From: Apoda limacodes
Taxonomy: Eukaryota; Arthropoda; Insecta; Lepidoptera; Limacodidae
Length of the DNA: 64,000 nucleotides
Direction: 5' to 3'
Assembly (NCBI GenBank): GCA_946406115.1
Contig: OX291551.1
Span: 29,805,381 to 29,869,380, forward strand
The notes under the pieces were generated by a model. That model saw only the letters and a list, made by a program, of their open reading frames with translations, did not search any database and was not told where the DNA came from. Every line of letters begins with the position of its first letter. The first letter of the stretch is position 1. Made by a program: the position numbers and the translations under genes. Positions 1 through 10,700 of this stretch are shown in pieces.

Positions 1-124
1 GGTTTCGGGGACGATAAAGCGATCTAGCTAGGTTTCATTTTTAGAAAACGTCGTTTTATCTATGTTTTTATGCAGTGATAAACTTACAAAATATGACTCT
101 TCCTGCAATCTATTGGCGAGTAGT

Positions 125-205
125 AATAAGCAACATTAAAGCTATTTGACAATAGATGGCGTTATTAAGCAACGCTTAAGCTACTTGACAATAGATGGCG
201 TTGTT
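125..205. repeat. Two-copy 40-bp tandem repeat
   Basis: The block containing 'ttgacaatagatggcgtt' occurs at 145 and again at 185, each preceded by a similar 'aagcaac...taagct' stretch. The period is 40 bases with a few mismatches. Confidence 0.85.
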
Positions 206-365
206 TAAAAAAAACCGAGCAGAGCTCGGTCCTCCAGGTACTAATAGTAACCTATGGAACTTTCTCTCGACTCCATTATAGCAACTTTGTTTTTAGTGAC
301 ACAAAATCACCTTTAGTGCCAATGTAGTACAGTCTGTTTCCTAGTAGGTTTTAATTCTGTGACTA

Positions 366-480
366 GCTTTGTGGCTCAATTGAGAGTTATGCTGCCTGCC
401 GTACCGAGGTCGCGGGTTCGATTTCCGCACAGGATAAACATTTAAGTGTTTTTTATGTGTTTATTTATTTATTTATATAT
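366..480 (+). repeat. tRNA-derived SINE-like sequence
   Basis: 'tggctcaattgagag' resembles a pol III A box and 'gggttcgatttcc' a B box, spaced about 45 bases apart, followed by a 'ttatttattt' tail. There is no complete tRNA cloverleaf or intact acceptor stem, so I call it a SINE head rather than a tRNA gene. Confidence 0.45.
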
Positions 481-519
481 AATGCACATCAATAAATAAA
501 CGTTCACAAAATATCTATA

Positions 520-1170
520 CATAAGGCTTTGTCCTGAATGACTGATAGATCAACGCACAGCCTAAACCGCTGATCGTAGAGACCTGAAACTTGGAGGGTG
601 TGTTCTTTGTATGATGTAGGCATCCGATAATATAAGGTTTTACTGAAAGGGTGAAGTGCAAGTCGGATTCACGCAATTAGGGTAAACCGATTGTAATGAA
701 ATTTTGCTAAGTTGTTATACACACGCCGGGGAATGTTTCTGAGAAAGAAAAAAGGGTCAAGTGCGAGTGAGACAGGGTCAAGTGCGAGTCGGACACGCGC
801 AATAGGGGTAAACTGATTTTAATGATATTTTGGTAAATTGTTATGCACACGCCGGGGAAAAAAAGGGTAAAGTGCGAGTCGGACTCGCGCAATAGGGGTA
901 AACCGATTGTACTGAAATTTAGGTAAGTTGTTATGCACACGCCAGGGAAGGTTTCTGAATTAGTACAACCCTACTAGGTTGTTTTAAGAAAAGACGTTCG
1001 CCGGTTCAGCTATATTTATATAAAAGAAGAAATTGACTGGCTGACTGACGAATTGATCAATGTGCAGCTAAAACCGCTGTGTCTAGAAGCATGACATTTT
1101 GCACAAACGTTCCTTAAATGACGTAAGTGTGATTTTTGGAAACTAATCCCCTAAGGGGGTAAAATATGGA
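520..1170. repeat. Dispersed repeat, two related copies around the array
   Basis: The 'atcaacgcacagcctaaaccgctg' type block near 550 recurs in altered form near 1055, with similar following text ('gacctgaaacttggagg' against 'gcatgacattttgcac') and a 'cccctaagggggt' block near 1150. This matches a common degenerate lepidopteran retroelement tail. No coding frame survives. Confidence 0.5.
649..955. repeat. Tandem array of a lepidopteran dispersed repeat
   Basis: Three to four copies of a unit of about 85-90 bases. Each has 'aagtgcgagtcgga' near its start, 'aggggtaaaccgatt' in the middle and 'acacgccggggaa' at its end (near 721, 847 and 937). The 'gtgcgagtcggactcgcgc' core is a frequent lepidopteran repeat motif. 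Confidence 0.8.
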
Positions 1171-2004
1171 TTGGCAGTTTGCATGGAAATGGCTAAAACT
1201 TGGCTTAAACTTTAAAAATTAAGATTAACGTGATTCACCGTTTTTGAAAAATTATTCTCTAGACGGCAAAATAGAGGATGAAAATGTGTATGAGAATTCC
1301 TATGTTATTGTTTGTAAAACAGTATACAGTCAAAAGCTGTTTTTTTTAAAAAAAGTTTACGCAGAAGAAGTTGCGGGAATAAGCTATTGTGAAAATTAGT
1401 GTGAGGCAGTTTTGAATATTATTAAAGACTTCAGCTTCAGACCAGATTTTACCAAAACCGTAGTTTTTAAAAATTTAAAAATAAAGTTTATCCAGAAGGT
1501 GTGAGGGTATTGTGTGCCTAAACTAAAATAGGAGGTTGTATCTAGAATATTAATTAAGAAAATAACGAAATTTTATTGCATTGACCCACTAATCTTTTAT
1601 AAAATATAAAAATTAGTTAAACACCTACTTGGTCATTTTTTACTGTTTTTACAACATTTTAATATGGTGCGTGTTGTTTTCTTTTTTGAACAACCTGGAG
1701 CAGAAAAGTTTGTGACACTGTATCTTAGTTTGTCCTAACGAGGCTTTGTTATGTAAAACTACCATCTGTAGCGGTTCTATTGTAGCAAGGTGTAAACTTT
1801 CTATAACACTTAAGTCAAAAGTCAAATTTTATTTATTCAAATAAGCATTTTACAAACACTTTTGAATCGTTAAAGTTCTGAAATAACTTGACACTTGACT
1901 TGGACTGTCAAATTATTGAAATAACAGCACTAGAAATATCTAGCTGGTCAGAAATTTGGCGAAGTAGATGGACCGCGTGCCTACGGGCTACAAATAGAAG
2001 CGCA

Positions 2005-2061
2005 AAATTTGTCGTATCTCCGTTTAAATTTGTCGTATCTCCGTTTAAATTTGTCGTTAAA
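2005..2061. repeat. 21-bp tandem repeat, about 2.7 copies
   Basis: The unit 'aaatttgtcgtatctccgttt' without its first base is repeated at 2005, 2026 and partly at 2047, nearly perfectly. Confidence 0.9.
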
Positions 2062-2135
2062 GTGTGCAATAAAAAGTTGTTTTAACAAAACATATAAATA
2101 GGCAAGTATTTTGTCACGCTTTCTAAATACTAAGG

Positions 2136-2260
2136 CCGGGTTGCACCAACTAACTTAAACGATAACCAAAGGCCGACAGTTTGTCAAATACTCGGTTAAG
2201 CAAAAACTGGAGTGCACCATCTGACAATTGTTAAATTACATCATAACTTTAACTACCACT
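2136..2260 (+). mobile_element. MITE end (same family as 53650-53860)
   Basis: 'ggttgcaccaactaactt' at about 2141 matches the terminus of the MITE at 53650. Only the left end is clear; the right terminus is not found, so this copy is truncated or diverged. Confidence 0.5.
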
Positions 2261-2744
2261 AAGGTGGCAAATAAGTACGTTTACGTTTTTGAGTAGTTTT
2301 TTCAGCAGGCCTCTCAATCCGGGATAGTAGGTAGGTACCTATAACATTTTACGACGCGGGTCACGCGATGCGACCATGACCCGCATGACTCGTCGCAAAA
2401 TCATTGGGCTGTTATAGGCCAGCTGTTAAGGCTATGCTTTTGCGCGGCAACCCTGCCAGCCGCAAACACAAGGTACTAGTTTACATAAGCCAAATAACAA
2501 GCGCTCTCCGGCTTATCGTTTTGTGAGCGACACGTAGGTTTCATGTAGGTGATGGCCCGCTCAGATTCATATCTATGACCAACAAAATTTAAGTCTTTAC
2601 GTCGCGCTTTTGAATGAAAATGTCCCTTCTTGCGTTAACAGTTATAGGGTTGTCAATCTTGTTTCATCATCAAGTTTGTTTTTAGTGACATTAATTATTC
2701 TGTGGCCTTACCTAGGCATCCTAATACCACTGTTAAAATAATAA

Positions 2745-4445
2745 CAGGACTAGGTTTTGCCCGCGGTTCCACCCGCCCTAAATTCGGTTATCGGTTCAGG
2801 ATTTCAACTGCAACACCTCAATTATATAAATAAAATCGACACACACTTGACATTTTCAAATTGCTTATGTTTTTTCCCGGGACTCAAACTATCCTCCCGC
2901 GAACGCTTGGGTTGTGGAATGAGCCCTGGTTTTCTCTAAGGACTACAGTATGGGGTTCTTCAAAAAAGAAGTTATTTGATTTCTGGAGGGTCGGAAACGC
3001 GCGATTGATGCCCCTGGTGTTGCAAGCGTCCATAGGCTACGGTGACCGCTTACCATCAGGCGGACCGTAGGCTTGTTTGCCACCTTAGTGGTAAAAAAAA
3101 AAAAAAAAATATCTCCATGCGAAATTTTGCTTTCATCGGTACTGCGGTTTAAGCGTGAAGAGCTAACAGACAGACAAACAGACATTTTTTTCCATATGTA
3201 TTTATTCGAAGTCAGTGGCAGCCTCCTTGTTTTTAATTCGGTGGTGGCCAAGCGGTTTGATGTGGTGGTGGCCGAGGGGTTTCGATTTCACCTTGTGTTC
3301 TGGGTGGCGAAGGTTTTTTACCAACAAGTCTTTACTAGTTCTATGTTCACCATATGAGCGTGTTTGACTACCGAGCGTATTGGGGAACCTTAGACCGAAA
3401 ACCGCAATGAATAAAATTTATAAGTTGAAACTTAATATGGTGAAAACATTTCGGTCCCATATTTTGTAGCTGTTTTTGTATGACGTGCATGCATAGTCTT
3501 AGAAGGTAATTGCTTCGACGAATATTTACAAATATTAATATAAACATTGATATGTAAAAAAAAAAATGTTTTTACCGTTCCGCGTTCCTCAGACATCTTT
3601 TTATATAACGAGTTTAAATTTTGTTCGCAGACAAATATGTAAATGTAGCAAGAAGCAACCAATCTCATTTAGATAAAGTATGAAATATGTAATGATATAT
3701 GGAAATGACCCGACATTCGCTTATCAAAGACTGGCATTGACAGGATTGTTTTATTAGGCATTTATATTTTGCATAGTGTATCGCGTTTCAGTGCCAAATA
3801 AGGAACTGGTGCATATTTATATAAGACTTTGCCCGCGGCTCCGCCCGCTGTAAATTTGATTAACGGCGTAGGATTCTTACGGCAACTCCTTGATTATATT
3901 AAAAAAAAGTTTGTTATAGCAAGCTATAGCTGCAGCTATGGTTCGTTCGTGGGATTCGGTTATAGTTACTCCCGCGGGAACTTTTGAATTTTCCGGGATG
4001 AAAAATAGCCTATGTCCTTCCCCGGGACTCAGACAAATCTCATCTAAATCAGTTGAGCGGTTCTCGATCCATCCAGTGGTTGAAGCGTGACCAACAACCA
4101 AACATCCAAACTTTTGCATTTATTATATTAATGGTATAGCTGGTAATTAATGAATTTTGCTAGCGGCCGCCCTGACCTAAATTTGGTTATCGGCGTGGGA
4201 CTCCTTTATTTAATCTCAGTATTGATACTGTGATTTATTCCTTAATTACACTAATGAAATTTGCTTTATCAAGCTGTAGCTATTCCGCGGGAATTTCGGG
4301 ATAAAAAAGCCTATATGGTATTCCAGGACAACCTATATGTATGCTAAGTTTCATCCCTATCCGTCCAGTGGTTGAAGCGTGAAGAAGTAACAAACATACA
4401 CACTCACACAGTCACACACTCACAAACTTTCGCCTTTATAATATG
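2745..4445. repeat. Cluster of dispersed lepidopteran repeats
   Basis: Three partial copies of the 'gcccgcggctccgcccgc ... ttatcggcgtaggattc' family begin near 2757, 3829 and 4160; the last two run on to 'cagtggttgaagcgtga'. Between them lie the 'cttaccatcaggcgg' repeat (about 2975-3095) and a block at 3368-3515 that recurs at 23490-23632. No exon was recognised here. Confidence 0.6.
3368..3515 (+). repeat. Dispersed repeat with a second copy at 23490-23632
   Basis: Both copies share 'gaccgaaaaccgcaatg'-like text, then 'ataa(a/g)ttgaa', 'atggtgaaaacattt'-like text and 'ccatattttg'. They are in the same orientation about 20 kb apart and clearly diverged. Confidence 0.7.
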
Positions 4446-4672
4446 AATAGGATGAGTTAATATTGATTTGTACTTTTTATTTCGATCATAGCAATGATTT
4501 TTTCCTGCCGAGGAAATCTTTGGTTTTATACTTTGCTATAAGTTTTTTATTTAATATTTATCGTAATGATGCTATCAATGCGAGAAGCAAAGCAATAAAT
4601 TTGGTTTCTTACTTTCCATGTTTTCTAGAAGTTTAAATTAAAAAATGTTTTCTCTGATTTACCTACATTTAG

Positions 4673-4794
4673 AGTGCTGAATCCGGTGGCAATAAGGAAT
4701 CAAATCATGTTTTGAGAGATGAAATTGAAAGTGATTCAAGTCATTCCATTAGTAGTGACACAATATTAATGTCAACCGCAAAAAGGCTGCTTAG
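4673..4794 (+). CDS. LYST: LYST exon 1 of window
   Basis: The exon follows a pyrimidine-rich acceptor ending ACATTTAG and ends at donor AG|GTTAAG. Only one frame is open; it reads SAESGGNKESNHVLRD and continues with a Ser/Asp-rich stretch ending TAKRLL plus two bases of the next codon (phase 0 in, phase 2 out). It is polar and probably disordered. Earlier exons must lie upstream of the window. Confidence 0.65.
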
Positions 4795-7700
4795 GTTAAG
4801 ATGTCACATACATATATAAGTGGGTGTACCTAAGAGTATGCGGTGTTTTGTCGTAATCTTTATGTACAAGTGTAAGACGTGTTGTCTTTACATAAATATA
4901 ACGGTAAGTGTATCGGTCAGGGGTTGTCGTGTTGCCGACAGCTGAGCTCGGTGCTGATGTGGGCGTTTGGTGAGGTCGGTGCTGGCCCCTCCGCCCGCAC
5001 CACATCCTCGCCGTTGCCGCGACAGGTCGCCTACTCCCCGCGCACACCCATCCATCAGCTGTTCTCACGCAGGTACTGACACCGGGATACATGTCCAAAA
5101 AGTCTGTGAGACATGCACGTTTCACGCAGATGAACAAAAAAACATATATTAATTTTGCCATCTTTACAAGCTTGCGTGTAGGTACTACATAAGTGTACCT
5201 ATTGATACGTATTGTTTTATTTCAGAATATGGACAAAACCGAAATATTGCAGCTGTAGAATTAAAACTAACTCCACCGTATCTCCCGACAGAAGGTCTAC
5301 ATCTACAAGGTAAGGTCTTATATTCTGAAAATGTGTGTTTTTGGAAATACACTGAAAATGTAGAGTTTATAAATTGTTGTTCTTGACACTATCAGGTTAA
5401 GGCACGGCGCTCAACTGAGATCAGATACTGAGAGCAAAACGAAACGAAGCATAATGAAGCAAGAGGAGCCGTCGAGCGAGTCTGCCGAGTCCAACGGTGA
5501 GCTGCAGCAGCTCAGCCGCACGCTTACCGTCAAATTGTCTACGCCTGATGATGACTTCCAGTACTTTAACTCACCGCTGCGCTCTTCTTACGAAACCCTT
5601 GATAGTGACCCCTCTCTAGCATCCAGGAAGATCAAACCGAAGCCGGACGACTATCTTACCGAGAGACACAAACAGATCATCAACGCTGAAGTATCGGCCT
5701 TTGAGTTTACACTGCTAATCATTGACCTCCTGAAAGAATTGTGTCGCGCCGAGAGTAGTTTCTCCGGCGCGGAGGGATCGCAAGTCTCAGTACAATGTAT
5801 AAACTTCTCCCTAAAAAATCTTTGCTCAATACAGTTCGGTTCGCTTCCTTTAGGTTCTCTACAGTATGACGCTTCAGAAGTATTTAGAATAAAAGTAGCA
5901 CTCACCGAATTACTAACAGTTTCCCTCGACAGAGTTCTTATTAATGCAGACCTGTGCTGTAAACTTATCAACAATGGTATATTGCCTATGCTACTGCGGC
6001 TTCTTGAAGACGTGGTCTGCAAGTCACGCACCCAATACTCAAAGACTGAAGATCATAAACGTGCCAAAGAAACGGAAGTGCCAAACGAAGGTCAATCGGA
6101 AGATTTGCTGAAGTTCTTGTTTGGAGTCGCGTTTTCCATCGTGGCGTTTTTCAATAGCCTGCTGATGCAGTGCCGAGGTGTCGATGATTTACATGACTTT
6201 ACAGAACAATTTAAATTATACAGCGAATGTTTAAAAGGCGACTTGCTCAAGGAGTGCATCGAAGTAATGGTGCGGACGCCGGGAATAGACCAAGAAGAAA
6301 ACATAACGCTGGTTAAGCAGTTGATAGAGTCGATAGGGAAACTGGTTAGTGGGATGAAACGTGTAAGGAGCGAGGTTGTACATTCGGCGGCGTGCCCGCG
6401 CAGCCAGCACAAGGCGTGCCGTGCGCGGGTCTTCGCCGGGACGCATCACCACCATGAGCTGCTGGGCGATCCCAGCCCCGCGCTACCGTTGGCGCCCGCT
6501 TGCTGCGTCTCCACGCTCTACGGGACCCTAGCTTCTCTGCTGACCGACGAAGAACTCTCTGCGCGATCTCCGCTAAGGAACAAACTGCTCCGTGTGATGC
6601 TTAACTGTGGGGTCTGCTGTTGCTTCTCGTCCGCGCTGCTCATGCAAAACATCGTCCGGCTAATGCTGACGCACAGCAGCCTCTCCTCGCGTTGCCTGCA
6701 GCTACTAGAACGCACAGTCTACGGAGAACTCGGGGCTGGAGTGCTCGTCCCCAAAGTGGCTGACCGGCTGCCTTGTGCGGTCTGTGAACCGGCTGAAGAA
6801 AAAAGGGACGTGGGTAAGAAGTATTGCCCGCACGGAACCGCCCCGCTCGAAAGAAAGAGCGTGTGGTCTTTTCTTATTCACTACAATTCTTTATTGCAAC
6901 TTGATAACCACAATAACGTATTACATGCTACCGTTAATCACCTACTTAGGGTCACTCCGAAATGTCGGATGGAAATGAAACACGAGCTGCTCTTCAGCGT
7001 CATATACCCGACGTTTATCGTTGCTAAACACAGATACAGTATTCGAATGGAAGAAGCCGCTTATTTTTTGACTGTGTCCTGTCTCAATATATTCGCTAGT
7101 CTCCTAAACACGGTGCCGTTCGCCGAGCAGTTCATACAGAAAGGTGGCCTGAGTTATGTTCTCGAGTTAGTCTCACTATCTGAGTTCTCGAAGCAATGCT
7201 GCTCGATCCTGGAGATAGCCATCATAGTAGAGATATTTAAGCTGATTAAGCAGACCTCGGAACAGGTGTGTTCTAAAGAAATAAATTCCTTGGCATCTGT
7301 GCAGATGCTGTTTGAATCACTCTCTCAAACGACAAACAAATGTTACAAGATCTACAAACTAAAACTTCCTGCTGAAAAGTTCAATGAATTGTGCGATCCG
7401 AGCATCGAAAAAGAAGCGTTATCTCCCGAGAAAATGAGAATGGTTGAGACTCAGCCGAGGAAGCACTCGATGCCGAAAACGATAAGACCAACGTACGTGA
7501 CTAGCGAAAACGTGGTGGAAGAATCGATAGAAGACTTTTTAGAGATATTAAAGAGTGTTTTAACATTTTGGAAGTCGTGCGCGGCACTGTGCTTGTACAG
7601 TCCGGCGTTCCGGAGTGCGCTGGTGAGCGAGCCGGTGCTGGTGGACAGCTTCGCGCTGCTGCGGCTACTACTGCACCAGCTGAGCGCGCCCGACGGTGGC

Positions 7701-10700
7701 GTCGCGGAAATGCGGCTCGTCGTCAACATCATAGAGGCGCTGCTTATCGTGCAGTTCACTGTCTCAGGTATCAGCCTATATATTACATCGATATTTAATG
7801 TTATTAACCTAATCTGTTTATCTTTATTATAAAGACGAGAACTCTTTTGTTGTTGGTACGCATTTTTCCGCGGGTGACCCGCAGACGTCATGAATCAAAT
7901 TTCAGCACAGATGTCGAGAGAGGGACGCAGAATATTAACTGTTTGTTTCAGTTTATCAAGGAATTTCTGTAGATATCTCGCAGCGTTGACCGAATTCCGC
8001 GCGGGCAAAAGCTGGTAATGAATAAATGTTCGCTAACATATTTTTCATAACATTTGTATCCATAAATTAATGAAAAATAATACAAAGTTTGTGTCTCAAC
8101 ACACACGTAAGATCGCGAATTTTGAGATATTAACATGAAACCAAGTGAAAATAGCTCTATACTAAACCGTACAAGGTCAGTGACGTCACCAACACTGGCA
8201 GTCGTAGAAAATTTGTGTGGCGCGTAAAAGAATGTATGTATGTAATTGTCCCCCTTGCATATGTGGTGTCAAATTTAACCAGTAATATAAAAAAACAAAA
8301 CAAAAATTTCTAATTTAAATTTTCTAGTGTAAATTTTTAAATATCTGCAAAAAATCGACTATTGAGCTAATTTTAGTATACACTACAAATCGTAATAAGT
8401 TTCATCAAAATCAACTTTGTCAACTACCAATTTAGGTAACAGTAAAGGCAACATTTAAAAGTCATGAATTAAGTACCTTTATCAGGCACATAACAGGTGG
8501 TGCCCAACGCCCTGTCAGTGAGAAGCGAGCATTTGAAGTCGCTGTTGTATAGGGACTACTCGGTGTTGAAAAGTTCAATTAAAACTACAAAATTTATATA
8601 TAAAGAATGGTGTATTTTTCTCATTTGAAAAGTAAAATTATTCAATATCTTAGGGCCAAAAAATCATATTTTGCCTTAATTCAATCAAATAGTTTGCAAA
8701 GCACAAAATAAAATTCAAGTTTTTCATAAATAAAATGATGAATCTTATAAGTAAAATGTTAAACAATATATTTCGCAATTAAACCTATGTACATTAGTGT
8801 AATTGATAAATAACTATTCACAATCTTATGCATTCGATTAAGTTCCATTTTTCATTCTTTATATATATAATTTCCATAGCGTAGGTGAATGTCACAGTAG
8901 ATTTTTGCAGTAGATCGGGTTTCGAGTTGCGGTTTTCGCGCGGTCTCCAGCACTTGAGTTAGTGCTGGATATTGCGGCGTTCCAGTTACAACGTCTTGTT
9001 CAATTTTAAATAACGGGTCGCGGTTTTGTTAATTAAGAGGAACAATATTAAAGTTAGTTAGTTAATGGACACACAAGAAAACAGTGTTTTAGACAAATCT
9101 GTGTCACTAACAAGGTGTTTCACTACATTAAGTTACATGCAATTACACACAGTACCTTTAAATTAAATACCGGTGTTAAGTAAGCGCAATATCGGCGATA
9201 GGCCTATAATGTTAACAGTTTACGAGTGCGTTATATCTGCAGAAGCGACATCGGGGCGGTCGAAAGAGGCGAGCTGCGCGGCGGTGCGAAGAACGCTGGC
9301 CGAGCTGCAGGCAGAGGGCGCGGGGTGTGCGCCGAAGGATGCGGGGGATGCAGAGGGAGAGGGTCGCGCACTGCGGGCGCTGTGCGAGGCACTTATGCGC
9401 GTAGCCACGGCCGCGCCCAGCCCGTACCACTCCATGCCGGCCATTGTGCACGCTAAGGTAAATTATTGAAGCGCGTTCACAATTCGTGAAAAACGTGAAA
9501 TTTGGAATCCCTTTTGCTCTCAGAAGCTCCGATACCGTCTTGAAGAACTTTGTTACTTTAAGGTGCTCAAGAGCTATTCTTATCTTGCCATAGTAACTAT
9601 CAGGAATTTCCTTGGTGTTGTGTCCATCTAAGGACGTTTTGTAGTACCATTTTCTATAGAACTCTTCGATTTTAGCACGTACGTCATAAATATGTAAATT
9701 GGTTACGTCATCAATTGTTTACCTGAACAGTACAATAGACCTTCACAAAATATATCTGGATCAGTTTAAGTTATCCGAGAGGGAAGCCAAGGTATTCAGC
9801 TAGGGTGGGCAGCATGCCGCTGAGGGTCTTTGAGCAGTGCGTTCTATCTGTCATGATCTACTCTGCCGAAATCAGGACACCTCCCCACTGCTTAGCAGGT
9901 TGGATTGGCAATGGACTGGTGGGCACGTTTGTCAGAAGACCGACAGCCGATGGAGCAAAAAGTCCAATAGTGGAGTCCGCGTATCGGAACGGTATTAAGA
10001 AGGTGTACGGCAGTAGCCTGCCATGAAGGCGGCTTGTGTCCAGCAGTGGACAAAAATAAGTTGGTATGATAAAAGTTAGTTAAGGCTCTCTCAGTGTCCT
10101 GCTCTTGCATTATTAAGACTGCTAACGTAGCATAGGAATGTGACTATCGGGAACTAAAATATTAGTGCTTTTTCAGCTACCCTCAATGTCTTAATATTTT
10201 ATGTGGCTAAGAAAAGCCGTTTAATGTAGGGTAAAAGGGTGTGTTATTTATGGACCTTTGCTTTAGGGTAAAGTAGCTGAAATCTGTGTTTTTTGTAAAA
10301 GAGGGCAGTACGTTCAATCTATAAATAAGTCTCAATTATGTGAATATGAGAGTGCATATAAATGAATTCTTCTAATAAAAGATTGCTGCTTTTTGAATGT
10401 GAATTTTATTACTAAAAATGTATTTATTAATATGTATATCTATATACAAAAATTAGCTTAGTATTCAAAAACCTCGAAAAACTCGAGTGTTCTATGCGTA
10501 GTACGAGTGGATTTATATGTGTAGACAGTGTGTGTGGAGTATGAGGAGGCTGACGGTGGGAGCGGGAGCGGGGGAGAGTCGTCTTCGAGCGAAGAGAGCG
10601 CGGCGGGTCCGTACGCGAGCGAGCACAGCGACGCGCGACTCGACCGACCCGACGACGGTTACGAGGTAAGTTTGTTTTTGTCACACACTCGTCTCATCTG

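Noticed and set aside
366..440. Functional tRNA gene
   Set aside because: A- and B-box-like strings are present, but no acceptor stem or anticodon arm folds; better read as a SINE head.
5454..7832. Treating the ATG at 5454 as the start of a single-exon 792-residue gene
   Set aside because: The frame is open upstream to an acceptor at 5395 and joins in phase with the preceding exon; the 3' end passes a good donor at 7767. It is an internal exon.
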